Part shown: positions 10,260-20,971 of the stretch, piece after piece
How positions within the stretch are numbered: position 1 is the stretch's first letter
Layout: each line of letters opens with the position of its first letter
Assembly (NCBI GenBank): GCA_003427395.1
Contig: BFEA01000079.1
Location: 1,914,453 to 1,959,519, forward strand
Length of the DNA stretch: 45,067 bases
Direction of reading: 5' to 3'
DNA from: Chara braunii
Taxonomy: Eukaryota > Streptophyta > Charophyceae > Charales > Characeae
The notes under the pieces: generated by a model
What the model saw: the letters and a program-made list of their open reading frames with translations, nothing else
The model's database searches: none
What the model was told of the DNA's origin: nothing
Made by a program: the position numbers and the translations under genes

Positions 10260-10580
10260 GTTCTTGCCCTGACTGATGCTCTGACGAGCCTGACAAAGGG
10301 TAAAGCCCCGACCCAGAGAGCATCGACCAGCAGCAAGAGGAAAGGGAAGGGACGTGCCTCTTCCCCTGCGGCCCCGAGAGTCCCATCATCACGAGATGTC
10401 CATTGGTCAGCTGAACCCTTTGATGCTTCCACCTTTCCCTGGCATGCACTCAGGATCCAGGAGGGAGTATGGAGGAAGAGGAAGGACAAGGGATCATGCC
10501 TTAGATGTGAGGGGGTTCACTTTTTGAAGGATTGTCCCAGCATGCCTTGCAAACCTTCAGGCTCTAGTTCAAAAAACTAG
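10260..10580 (+). pseudogene. Gag C-terminal linker and nucleocapsid zinc knuckle (element B)
   Basis: A Ser/Lys/Arg-rich linker (KGKAPTQRASTSSKRKGKGR) leads to a zinc knuckle at 10497-10535, read as C-L-R-C-E-G-V-H-F-L-K-D-C. The spacing is CX2CX3HX4C, one residue shorter than the usual CX2CX4HX4C of retroelement nucleocapsids, which bind element RNA. The frame ends at TAG 10578-10580. Capsid fragment, knuckle and protease remnant follow one another within 1.3 kb, supporting a gag-pol order. Confidence 0.65.
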
Positions 10581-10591
10581 AGTGGAGAGAG

Positions 10592-11000
10592 GTGGAAGCA
10601 ACAACTTTTTTCACCAGTGCTAATTTACCTTATGAGGAAGTTGAATCTTCACCATCTCTCACTGATTCTTTCTGTGAAGTTGCAACATTAGGTTCCTTCA
10701 CTTACGAGGACGCTGATTTTGATGAGACGTGGGAGGAGGATGAATCACAGGTGCTTGCTGATTTTTTTCTGTTTTCGCAGAAAAAGAAAAACCACATGCC
10801 GAATCTCATCCTGCTTTGACCCTCCATCCTGGGAGCCAGGTTCAAAGATTTTTAGACTGTGGGGCTACTCGCAACTTTGTCTCCTAAGAAAGTCAACAAG
10901 CTGTACTTGGACCAGAGACTGGTAAAGTTGCGACAATCGATTGAGGTTCGCATAGGCGACTCATCTACAGTCCGGATTACTACTGCTGTCAAAGGTCTAC
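10592..11000 (+). pseudogene. Retroviral-type aspartic protease remnant (element B)
   Basis: An acidic stretch (10592-10819) precedes the protease. The active-site segment reads L-D-C-G-A-T-R-N-F-V at 10852-10881, the place of the family's D-S/T-G-A motif, with Cys in the middle position. A stop at 10885-10887 and a frame change follow; the rest (KKVNKLYLDQRLVKLRQS, VRITTAVKGLPI) continues in the next frame to about 11000. This pepsin-like half-enzyme would process Gag-Pol as a dimer. The frameshift makes it inactive. Confidence 0.65.
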
Positions 11001-11019
11001 CAATAGTGGATCCACCGGG

Positions 11020-11428
11020 AACCTCAACAACCTCTCGATGACATCATCGACAAGGCCACCCGTTTGCTGACACCTGAACCGCAGAGTTCACCAGGCGTTA
11101 TCGTGTGGATATGGAGCGCGTCCGTGCCAACCTCCTCAAAGCCCAAAAGACTATGATCCAACAAGATAACAGACACTGCCGCTCTTCTACTATTCACACA
11201 GGTGACTGTGTTTGGGTGCTCAGTTCTGAGCTATCACGTGAGGAGGACATCTCGCCTATTCATGGGTCCATGACAAGTTTTAGATATAGTGAGATAGTGA
11301 GAGCTGATCCTTTTGGACCATCCTATACCGTTGATGTCCCTCTGCATCTACAAACCTATCCGGTTTTCCATGCATCCAAGTTGTTGCCTTTTACCTCAGC
11401 TGATGCATTTCCGGACAGACCCCCTTAA
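11020..11428 (+). pseudogene. Integrase C-terminal tail of element B, after a large internal deletion
   Basis: This region aligns by eye with the tail of element A's integrase: VRANLLKAQKTMIQQDNRH corresponds to VKENILKA...MIEQANKH, and LQTYPVFHASKLLPF to LRTYPVFHASKLLPC. It begins only about 30-100 bases after the protease remnant, so RT, RNase H and the catalytic integrase core are missing. The frame reaches TAA at 11426-11428, 13 bases before element C starts at 11442. Removing C and one ACCGA would place the chromodomain at 21.2 kb in the same frame, so the two parts were one gene. Confidence 0.8.
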
Positions 11429-11436
11429 TTCGGTTC

Positions 11437-11441
11437 ACCGA
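11437..11441. other. Target-site duplication ACCGA (left of C)
   Basis: This copy directly precedes the left terminus TGTAGCGGAC. The matching ACCGA is at 21188-21192, just after the right terminus. Confidence 0.88.
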
Positions 11442-11782
11442 TGTAGCGGACCCACCGGGGAGGTGCTTCGCTTGGGATACAAATAGAGATGGAGGATGAG
11501 GCAGGAGCGAGATGACACAGTGCAACTCCCACGCAAGACTCCAACGCACGTACTCCAAAATCGTGCTAGTGTAGAATAATACAGAATACAGACAACAACT
11601 GGGGTATACCCCACCGGACTGACGGGACTGGACTGGACTGGCTGGTACCGACAGAGGTACCGGCCTGGACTGGCTGGTACCGACAGAGGTACCGGCCTGG
11701 ACTGGACTGCCCCGAATACAACACAGGCATGTGAGAACAGGCCAAGGGGCTGGTCTCACAGGCCAACCAGATGTCCGCTACA
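11442..11782 (-). repeat. Left (3') LTR of element C
   Basis: This 341-bp repeat has inverted ends (TGTAGCGGAC and GTCCGCTACA). Its part from about 11535 to 11782 matches 20972-21187 closely, except that the block CTGGTACCGACAGAGGTACC is present twice here and once in the right copy. The first 93 bases have no clear match at the right end. Confidence 0.85.
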
Positions 11783-12640
11783 CGATCCTCAGCCTGTGAT
11801 GGATCGCCTAGATACAAACACGCTTTCGCCAAGAAGAGGAACTCTTCCAAAAAAAAAGAAAGCCTGCGTAGTCTAGGATGCGGAGCAAGCTCCATGCTAA
11901 TGCCATGCGATGCAACCTAGGATAGAAAATGTCACAAAACAGCAATGTCACAGCTAATAGCCTAAGTGAAAGCAAAAGCAACTAACTAGCATACATGTCA
12001 TAGAAAAGCAGAAAATAATGACAACTAGATCCTAGAATGTTGGAGGCAGTAGCCTCAGTCTGGAAACAACTGACTAGTGTATAAGTCCTAAGAACAGCAA
12101 GAGCATAACAACTAAATCCTACAAATGTCAGAGGCAGTAGCCTTAGTTTGAGAGCAACAAGCAACAACAAGTCAACCATATGTCACATGAGAAGTGTGTC
12201 ACAAACCAAAGGGTGGGATGGTCTCTTAGGGTGGCGGATTCAGCCTAGGGGTCGATAACTTCTAAGGGCATCCACACATAGTGACAGGGAGACACATGTC
12301 ATCAGGCTCAATGAGGGTAGGGAACTGGGAGCGAACAGAACCAATGACCTTATCAGATAGACCATCAGGGCGGGTACTGCTCGACTAAACGGGTGAACGC
12401 TATGGAGGGTCGACCATGCAAGAGAACAAGGGGGCCTGGTATACTGGGCGCACCTAGATGAAGCATGCAAGGCTACCTAACTAGGGCATGAGGGCCGACA
12501 GAGGGTAGAAAGGTGATGGGTAAGGAAATCATGCAAATGACTCCTAAGTGAGGGAAGTCGGAGCTAGATCCGTAAGATGTGAAGCCAGGGCAACGCTATA
12601 GTCCCGATACCTATGCGTATACCAAGGGAGAGTCCAACTC
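11783..12640 (-). other. 3' untranslated region of C with a tandem duplication
   Basis: There is no coding sequence. Two units of about 97 bases (about 11965-12060 and 12063-12152) share CAACTA(G/A)ATCCTA and GAGGCAGTAGCCT. No polypurine tract is obvious next to the LTR. Confidence 0.55.
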
Positions 12641-13870
12641 ATAGGAACCCGGCTAAAGGGAGACCATCATGCGACCCAACCAGGGTACTATATAGGGTAA
12701 AGTGGCAAGAGAGTGATGACGTCTGAAGTAGGCGGAGCTGATCGTGACGAAGTCCATGAACCTGCCGATGACGTCCACGATGAGAAGTCCGGAATGTCGT
12801 CGAGGAAGAGCCGCAACGTCGACGAGCTGAAGTAGCAAAACTGGAGTGGATGGAGTACAAAGAAGTCGAGGACGTGGGAAGGTAAGTCAGAGTCAATCGT
12901 CGTATCGAGCAGGACGACGACGAGAGCCTTGTGGACGCTCAAAAGCATCCGGCTGCTGCTGAAGGTCTGCCTCAGAAGGGGCAGGCTCGACTTCAATGGT
13001 CTCCTCAACCGGGGGAGAGGGAGGAGGGTCAGTGGGCTAAGGAGGAGCAATGGACCCAACACGACGAGCACGGTCATAGGCACGCACCAACATGCGAGCG
13101 TGCTGCAAGTGCTCGAGAGGCTCCTAAGTAGCCTCCTCATCAGGGTAACCCTTCCAAAGTAGGAGATACTCGATGTGGGGAAGGTTATCGTCGGTGACTC
13201 GGCGACCAATGATGTTTGAACCGAGGAACCTCCGTGGCCGTCCACCATGATGGGTGGCGGGCGCTCGTATGGTCGTCCAGCGAAACGCTCAGACAGTCTG
13301 CGGTAAGGACGCAGTAACGAGACGTGGTAGACACCATGCACACGAGTCTGGCCTAGGTAGTCGGACAACTTCACACGGAAGCTGACCGGGTTAGATGCTG
13401 TATCAGAACCGACGGCCTGGAGGATGCGGCATGGGCCAAAGAAGCGACGCCGAAACTTGCGAAGCGTGTCCGCTTCGAGCTGTAAGTGGCGGGCGTCGAT
13501 AAGCACATCATCACCGACTTTGAATGGATGATCCATCCTCGATCGGTTCGCACGTACTGCCATGCGACTTTGGGAAGCGGCTATGTGCTCATGTGCGGTC
13601 TTCATGATCGACGTCATGTGTGCAACCCAATCATCCAGTGCGGGACAACTCGTGTCGGGGTGCATCTGTGACGGTCGAAGGAAGTCCGCGGGAACACGAG
13701 GGTGATAGCCGAGGTCGTAATAGTAAGGCCACATCGTCGTGGCTGTTGAGACAACGTGGTTGTAGGCTATCTCCGCGTGGGCAAGATGGAGATTGCATTG
13801 CTGGTCGTCACGAACAATCTTTCGGAGAAAATCTCCGAGAGTCCTGTTCGTGACCTCGGTCTGACCATCA
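12641..13870 (-). pseudogene. Integrase C-terminal domain, chromodomain and Pol tail (element C)
   Basis: Read on the minus strand, the integrase resumes at about 13870 with KTDGQTEVTNRTLGDFLRK, so the catalytic Glu is kept. It continues through HAEIAYNHVVST, PFKVGDDVLIDARHL and VHGVYHVSLLRPY. A frameshift near 13205 moves the chromodomain to another frame, where HIEYLLLWKGYPDEE and HLQHARMLVRAYDRARR are visible. A TAG at 13124-13126 replaces the conserved Trp of that domain. The out-of-frame continuation to 12688 is not protein. Upstream, the second catalytic Asp is absent. Confidence 0.88.
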
Positions 13871-14983
13871 GTCTTGGTCACGCACGACTCGGTCAAACAC
13901 GATGTCGGCGACCTCACGCGCACTGATGGCATAGCGGCACGGAACAAAGCGTGCACGCTTCGTGAAGCGGTCGACGACGACCAAGATAGCATCATGACCG
14001 CGGGGGGTCGGAGGACGAAGAGGACCGATAAAGTCTATCGAGATGGAACGCCAACGACCCTTAGGGATAGGAAGAGGCTGGAGCAAACTATAAGGAAGGT
14101 GGTTCGCACTGTTCACCTCCTGACAGGTGGGACACTCTACGACGTAGTCCTTCACAAAATCTTTGCGCTTCGGCCAGACGTACAGGCGACTCACACGAGC
14201 TAACGTCTTCTGGAAGCCCATACGACTGGCGGCTGCCCGGTCGTGGAACTCTGCTACTGCTCGGACACGTAGCTGTCCAGTGGAGGGAACGCAAATACGG
14301 GGCTCTCTGGTGCCCTGTGAGCCGTGCCAGTACACAAGACCGTTGTCCCCGAGAGAGTAGTTCGGGACGGTCTTGCNNCTCCGAAGGGTCGNGTGGATGT
14401 CNNGATAGTCGNGGCAGTGGCNGNACTGAGTGCGAAACTCGTCGATCACCGAGTGGTGGACGGTGGTGACCGAGATGGANGAGAGCTGGATNTGCTCNTG
14501 GTCGTGGTCAGGGCGCNGNNATANGGCATNTGCGACCCGATTAGTCTCACCCTTGATGTGCTCAGTGGTGAAACTAAACTCGGATAGGTCGNGCCACCAG
14601 CGAGCCTGTCGAGGAGTGAGCTTCNGNTTTNTCAGAAAAGCCTGGACAACAGAGTTGTCCGTGCGCACCGTGAATGGTGCCTCGTGCAGGTAGTGACGCC
14701 AATGCCGAGCGGCATAAACTACTGCGAGAACCTCACGTTCATCAGCGGTGTAGTTTATCTCGGCGGGCAGAAGCTGACGAGAGTAAAAGGCTATCGGACA
14801 ATGACCTGAGCGAGACTCGACAGTGCCGTCTTCGGTGATGGTAGGAGAATAGTTAATAGGAGGCTCGTCAGTAGCTGGACGAGTAGGCGTCAATTGGGAA
14901 GCAGTGGTAGAGGTAGGTGGTGGAAAACGAGGGATACGAGGATGAGAGGAATCAGGAGAGGAGGGGAACATCTGAGAAAGCAC
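13871..14983 (-). pseudogene. RNase H, integrase finger and first half of integrase core (element C)
   Basis: The 371-codon frame encodes RNase H (CPIAFYSRQLLPAEINYTAD, EREVLAVVYAARHWRHYL, VRTDNSVVQAFL), then the integrase finger. The finger reads EFHDRAAASRMG with Arg where the second His should be; the Cys pair CPTCQ is intact. The core begins ISIDFIGPLRPP and VVVDRFTKRARFVPC. The frame stops at 13868-13870 just after VFDRVVRD. Compared with element A, the block holding the second catalytic Asp (about 35-40 residues) is missing there. Many N bases occur between 14377 and 14637. Confidence 0.88.
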
Positions 14984-14988
14984 TGCTC

Positions 14989-15490
14989 CTATAGCAAAGA
15001 GTCTGACGCATCGGTGGTAAGGATAAAAGGGCGATCAAAATCGGGTAGGTGAAGAACCGGTGCACATGTCATCGCCTTCTTGAGTGTGTGGAAGGCGTCC
15101 TCGTGGAGGGGTGTCCAAGCCCAGGGTGGGTTCTTCCGGAGAAGGGTGGAGGTAAGGACGTAGGAATACCTAGTGTATCCCTGGATGAAATTACTATAGT
15201 AGCTGGTAAGACCTAGGAAGTTGCGAAGCTGCTTGGCGGATGTGAGGACGGGCCATTCCGCAATAGCAGTGATCTTCTCGTCATCCATCTGGAGACCCTG
15301 GTCAGACACGTAGTGTCCTAAGAAATCCACTTTGTGTTGGGCAAAGCGGCACTTGCTAAACTTGGCGTAGAAGCCATGTCCGCGCAAGCGGTCAAGGACG
15401 TCGCGGAGGTGTCTGAGGTGCTCCTCAAGGATACGATTGTAGACCAGGATATCGTTGAGGTAGACGAGAACGTACTGCTCTAAGACGTCC
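14989..15490 (-). pseudogene. Reverse transcriptase catalytic box, thumb and connection (element C)
   Basis: On the minus strand this frame carries the RT active site as Y-L-N-D at 15451-15462, with Asn (AAC, 15454-15456) in place of the first catalytic Asp. It then reads GHGFYAKFSKCRFAQHKVDFLGH (split here from 15393 to 15310), KQLRNFLGLTSYYSNFIQ and LPDFDRPFILTTDASDSLL, the last being the start of RNase H. The stop at 14989-14991 and a short disruption separate it from the rest of RNase H. Loss of the Asp and the frame breaks make it inactive. Confidence 0.85.
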
Positions 15491-16030
15491 CTGAAATGTC
15501 GTTCATCGCCCTCTGAAAGGTAGTGGGTGCGTTGGTGAGGCAGAATGGCATCACCGTGAACTCGTAGTGGCCGAAGCGCGATCGGAACGCTGTCTTCGGC
15601 TGGTCGGCTGCAGCGACCCGGATCTGATGGTAACCGCTACGAAGATCAATCTTCGTAAAGAAACGGTTGCCTGCTAGGCGGTCAAACAGCTCGTCGGAAC
15701 GAGGCATGGGGTAGCTGTTCTTAACCGTGTAGCGGTTGAGGCCGCGATAGTCGATGCAGAGTCGGAGAGTTCCATTCGCTTTGCTAGCAAAGAGGATGGG
15801 TGCACCCCACAGGGAGTTGCTGGGTTTATGAAACCCAGTCTCATGAGCTCCTAAAGCTGACGCTCGAGTTCGGTGGCCTCGGGGATCGAGAGTCTGTAGG
15901 GTGCCTGGTGGTGAACACGATAGTCAGGCACAAGCCGGATGGAGTGCTCGACGTCACGCATCGGTGGGATGCCGGTGTACGAGAATGACGATGGGAAAAC
16001 GTCGTGGTAATCTCGAATGAGGTCTCACGA
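15491..16030 (-). pseudogene. Reverse transcriptase N-terminal part (element C, two frames)
   Basis: From about 16030 leftward the frame reads [36 protein letters not shown] and [14 protein letters not shown], then TAG at 15851-15853. After a shift near 15820 it continues with [36 protein letters not shown] and [16 protein letters not shown] one-base loss near 15490 throws the frame before the catalytic box. The longest open frame here (ending at 15841) is out of frame with RT in its last 60 codons. Confidence 0.85.
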
Positions 16031-18063
16031 ACTGCGGGCTCCATGTTGGCCGTATATCGTGCGAGCTCCTCAGCGTCAGCGTCAGCGAGCAACGGCGGGG
16101 TGGACTCGACGGACGGCGGAGGGTGGGAAGTAGAGATGGGAGCCATGAAGATAGAAGGAGGATCTAGCTCCAGGGGGATGAGCTCGGCGTCGGGACAGGG
16201 TGGATCATAGTGTAAGAGATCCCTCCCGTTCACCATGAAGAAGGTGACGTCATCCTGTCGGATGAAGTGAGCGAACTGCCGAGGCGAGGTGACAGTGATA
16301 GAAGAAGATGGTGTGGGCACGGAAGGCTCCGGGGGAGGAGGATTGGGGTGTGGTGTCGCAGTGGTACCTATGAAAGGTACGCGATACGTCTGTCCACACT
16401 TCGTTTTGAGAACGAGAGTGTTGGTCGTCCAATCGGCTTCGGTGCTGCGGAACCGAGGAGACCACGCGGTATCGAGAATGAAGTCGTACCCCGTCTCCAT
16501 CACATCGAAATGTGAAGAGGAGCGGTGGCGACGAGACGCCGGGGGACGATCAGTCCGCTCGAGAGTGAGGAAGAAGGGGAGGTCGGTGATCGTCTGATCG
16601 AAGAAGCGCTGGGTCTTGTCATCCCCTAGGGTGACAGAGATGGGAGTCGGAGGCCATGTCGTGGGTAAGCGGGCTTCTTTCACCACACGTGGGTGAACGA
16701 AGTCGCCCTGAGAACCGGAATCCCACAACGATGAGTACACCCTCGTGGAGGTCCCCAGTCGTACGGGGATGATCGGGAGGGTGCAATCAGGGTCAGAGAG
16801 GATGGTGAAAGGCGACATAGTGCAGCGACATGGAGGATGAGTCGCTCCTGACAAGCCTGGAGCATGCTCAGTCCAGAAGAGTGTACACAACGTCCTCGCG
16901 AGTAGCGAGCTGCTCGTTGCAACGGGCTGAGCGAATGGCTCGATGCGTCGGTAGTCGCGGTGGGGTAGACGGGGAGATGGTGGTCTGCGGAGGCGCAGAT
17001 GGTACTGCAACAGAGGGCTGAGTACACTCTGTCGGGTCCTGCGAGACCTTGACACCAGTAGCGAGAGGGGCAAACCGCGACGGGAATGTCGGGAAGCCGC
17101 TACTGAGGAGGGCGTAGGTGTACACTGCACAATGGCTACGAGGCGCCGCGGGGATGCGCCGGGGGGGGACTGAGCACGGCGCTGGCGGGAAAGGTCAGCG
17201 TAGTGGCGGTCGAGGGCGGTGGTATAAGGGCACCACGAGGAGGTGTGACCGTCCTGGCGGCAGCACAAGCACCCACGTCGGCCCAAAATTGCCGCGCGCT
17301 CCTCAGCGGAAAAGACATCGCGAGGAGGGACAAGACCCTGAGGGAGGTCCTGCTGAGGGACCTGGGGGGGCGACGCGCCAGCGTGACCGGGGCGGCTGTG
17401 TGCCCGGGAGAGGGCGGAGAGGATGAGCTGGAGGCGCTCGGCCATAGGGAGAGTAGAGTCCTCCAGGTGGTGGTGGACGGCCTCGTCGAGGTCGAGGTCG
17501 TCGCTATGGTCACCCTCTGGCGACAGCGGGCCACCAGCGTCCTGCTTTCCATACTCGAGCGCGCTGAAGCGGTGCAAGAAGTGGCGGCTCTGCTGCGCGG
17601 AACGGCGGGGGTGACCGCAGAAAGGGGAACGGCGCTGGGAAGTGCCGTGAGAGGAGGAGGAGGTGTAGCCCCTGCGCTGAGGCTGGGAGGAGGAGGAGGG
17701 GTGAAGATGGGCCCACATCCGCTGATGGTCCCTGGCGGCCTCGTAAGCCTGCGGGGCCGATGTGAACTCGTACCGCCATAGCTCGGAGCGGTACTCAAGC
17801 GAAAGGCTGGCCAAGAAACGATCGATAAGGGCAGCCTCGGGGAGGAACGCCATGTCACAAATGAGGCGGGCGTCCTGAAAAACCTGGATATGGCGATCCA
17901 GGCCGGCAGCGCCATCAGAGCCGGACCAGCGTGTAGTGACGACACGCTCGAAGGCGTCAGTCACGTCATGTCGGGCTCCGAAGCGATCCTCGAGGAACGC
18001 CTGAAAATCCATGAAGGTCGGAGTCCGACCCACATGAATGGACTAAGCGTAGAAATCCTCTCA
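16020..18063 (-). pseudogene. Gag capsid, zinc knuckle and aspartic protease (element C)
   Basis: A long minus-strand frame (from 18033) encodes most of Gag and the protease. Capsid-like sequence is at its start (GRTPTFMDFQAFLEDRFGA, AALIDRFLASLSLEYRSELW). The zinc knuckle is C255, C258, H263, C268, a standard CX2CX4HX4C. The protease active site is D438-S439-G440-S441 in SSLWDSGSQGDFVHP, followed by FDVMETGYDFILDTAW. Just upstream in the same frame are TAG at 18043-18045 and TGA at 18061-18063, both where Trp is expected, so the ATG at 18031-18033 is not the original start. Frame is lost near 16020 before RT. Confidence 0.88.
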
Positions 18064-18136
18064 GGCGTCAAAAGGGACCGCCACGCAGGCACATGGAGAG
18101 GTGACCCACCCCCGAGTAGGGTGGGGCGCCCATGAG

Positions 18137-19257
18137 CTAGAGGGTGCGGGTGGCAGACTGTAGCCACCGAGACACGAGTATGCCTGTACCGCCATACAAG
18201 GCAATGCCCGTCAAGCTTACGAGTGGTGCGCCACCATTTTGGCGGCGAGGGGGTCGAGGAGCGGAGGCCTGTGTCACGGCTGAGTAAGTTGGCGCAGGTC
18301 CTGGAGAAAGGGGCGCAACTGACTGTGCGTCCGGGCTGCATGGGGGTGTGGCGGGGGCAGCAGCGGCAGGCGGCGAGGGAGCTGCGGTAGAAGAGGTCGC
18401 AGCAACCGCGGGACTATGAAGAAGGTAGGATGGGGCTGGATAGGGTGCAGGGCGAGGGAAGCGAGCCTGCATGGGAGGAAGGGTAGAGGAAGGAGGGGGT
18501 GCGCCCGAAGGCGCCGCTACCGGTGAGGGTGGGGGTGGCTGAAGGCGTAAGAGGGCGAGGTCGGCCCGGATCTGGGCAAGCCCGTCCTCGAGACGTTGGA
18601 CGTAGATCGTGCGAGGAGTGGCAAGAGGATGAGTGGGGGAGGTGGACGCACGAGCGGCACGGGGCATCCCAGAGGGGGAAGAGCAAGGTGGTGTTGCGAT
18701 CGTGCGAAGGAGAGGGAGAAGCGGGGCACTCGGAAAAGCTGAGACCATGGTAGCGGGTTGTGGTCTCGTGGCCGTAGTGACCGGAATTTGGGCGGGTGCG
18801 CCCGTAGACTGAGGGAGGGCCTGACTCGTGGCGGCCGTCGAGCTAGGGGCGTGGACGGTCACCAAGATGGTCGGGTCGGGGGCGGCAGAGGAGGAAGCTC
18901 CACCGTGGCCATCCTGTCGGAGAACTGGGGATCCGTACTGGGAGCCAGAAGAAGAGTGAGAGTCAGGAGATGAAGGGCAGGCAGCGTCCTGGAGTTGCCG
19001 CATGCCGGCGACAAGGGTCGACACCTGCACCTGTAAGGACGTGCCTGAATGGGCGCGAGGAGGGAGGTGAGGAGGGTGTGCAAATCCCCCTGGGGCTGAT
19101 GACCCTGGTCCGCCGACACAGGTGTGGAGCCCGGTCCTGTGGTCGTCCCCCCGTCGGCGGCGTGTGACACACCGTCGGCCATGGGGAGGTGACGGGCCGA
19201 ATAGGAGGGGGCCAGAGGAGGTCCGTTTGAGCGAAGGGCGTAGGGGGGGGTCCGCAA
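18137..19257 (-). pseudogene. Gag N-terminal region (element C, frameshifted)
   Basis: The likely Gag start is the ATG within the frame opening at 19257, giving MADGVSHAADGGTTTGPGS. After about 60 residues the frame shifts to one open from 19030 to 18137, rich in Pro, Ser and Ala, with a short amphipathic segment RTIYVQRLEDGLAQIRADLA that may be a coiled coil. Low-complexity Pro/Ala-rich sequence is common in plant gypsy Gag N-termini. The antisense strand is open over long stretches only because of high GC content. Confidence 0.65.
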
Positions 19258-20971
19258 TAGAAAGCGGCGGACGGCGCTAGCAAGGCCCGCGCCGTCAAAT
19301 GGGGAGGGGTGGTTCGGGTCCAGGGTGCCTGAATAGGGAGGGGAAGTAGGGGGCGTTTGAAGAACCCTAAACCCTAGAAAAACCCTAAGAAAACCCTAAC
19401 TGGAGTTTGAGTTATTAGGGTAGGGTACCGGTGACCTGATCAAGAAAATAAAATAGCAAGCATAGGGGGGGGAAGGCGGGAGAAAAATAAATAAACAACG
19501 AGATTTTGAGAGAAAAAAAAAGAAAAAAAAATATGAAGAGAGAAATGCTATTTATTTTTTTAGATTTTGGGCAGCATTTCCCTACCCCCCATGGGGTCAA
19601 GAATGTGCCAAGGGGAAAGGGGAGACCAAGATAAGCACACTAGGTTCAAACTGCCGTAAATTAAAATTTTCAAAAAATAAATAAAGAAATAATAAATAAA
19701 TAGATAAATAAATAAATAACTAAATAAGTGGATGAGGAGGTGGAGATAAATGAAGTATCTGATTTTTCAAAAATTTTGGCAGCATTTCGTTACCCTCATG
19801 GGGTCGAAGTGTGTCGAAAAGACTAAGTGAAAGGAAAAAAACAGAAAATTTTGGCAGCACTTCGTTACCCCCAGGGGGTCAAAACGTGTGCAGAAAGCAA
19901 GAAAGACTAACACCTAATCAGATTTAGGGTTGCCGCAAAAAAAATCAAATTTTTAGAATAAAGAAAAGAAAATGAAATAAATCAGAAAATCAGAAAAGAG
20001 GGTGGGGAATAAGATAATTCAATTTTTTTTGGAAAAAAAGAAAAGATAAATCAAAAGAAAGATAGAAGGAAGAAGAACAGAAGAAATTCAAAGTAGGGGG
20101 GAAGGGGAATGAAAAGTAAAGGAGAAAAAAGAGAGAGATGGGAGAGAGAAAAAGATGGAAGTGAGAGGTAGAGGGATGATGTGGTGGTAGTTGGGGGAGA
20201 GGAGGGATGGGGAAAGGTGGACAGGGATCAAGAAGCAAAGAGAAAAGGAGGAAAGAAAAGAAAATAAGTGAAGAAAATAGAGTAAAAGAATGGGTGGTGG
20301 GAGAAAAGGTGGGGTGGGGAAGGTAAAAAGAGGAGGGAAAAGAGGCAATGGAAGGTGGGGGAAAGAGAGGGGTGAGTAAGAGCAGAGAGGAGAGGTAAGG
20401 AAGGTGGGTTAGTAGAGAGAGGGTGGAGAGAGATGATACCTTGCCCTTGGAGTCTCCAAGGGCACAAGGTATACCAAGACCAGGAGGGTCTTGGCCTTCA
20501 CTGCAGCAGCCAACTGGAGGAGGAAAGGGGGGTTGAGATCTTGATCAGCCCCTACCAACAGATCCAGGGTATGCTATGTGAGCAAACCCTCACCACAGTA
20601 GAGCAGCCCCTGAAACAGGGCGTTTTCAAGGCCACAACAAGTTGCCACGTGGCACTGCAGGTGGCCACGTGCACAGGCGGCAGCAACCACGGGGGGGGGG
20701 GGAAGGGGCAAATAGCAGCCCGGCCGTTGCTGCCCTACTGGCCGCTGGGGGTAAATAGCCGGCACACAACTCTTCAACAGCAGTGTGCCGCTGTACACAA
20801 CCATACTCACATTGTGGCGAGTGTGTTATGGCAGCGGTATACACACGCGCAAGCCCAGCAGCTGCCTAGGTTCAAACCCGAACAGCAGCAACATCCCTGA
20901 TCCTGATAATATAATCCGGGAGCGGGGCGCGGCGGGGCAGTGTGGGCACGTGGCGCGCGCGCGCGTGCGGC
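19258..20971 (-). other. 5' leader of element C with repeats, no gene recognised
   Basis: This 1.7-kb stretch separates gag from the right LTR of C. It holds CCCTAAA-like motifs (19363-19400), three copies of a GGCAGCA(T/C)TTC...GGGGTC(A/G)A motif (about 19566, 19773 and 19846) and a 430-base purine-rich tract (about 20000-20430). A hairpin at 20438-20472 has arms ACCTTGCCCTTGGAG and CTCCAAGGGCACAAGGT (two-base bulge). A minus-strand TATCAGGATC near 20.90 kb could be a decayed primer site; this is uncertain. Confidence 0.5.

Noticed and set aside
12688-13200. C-terminal extension of the integrase frame of C as protein
   Set aside because: The chromodomain is visible in another frame, so this part is out of frame.
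17136-17945. Long frames on both strands opposite or beside C gag
   Set aside because: High-GC antisense and alternate-frame shadows of the gag-protease frame, with low-complexity composition.
19363-19400. Interstitial telomere
   Set aside because: Too few and too imperfect units; better seen as leader motifs.
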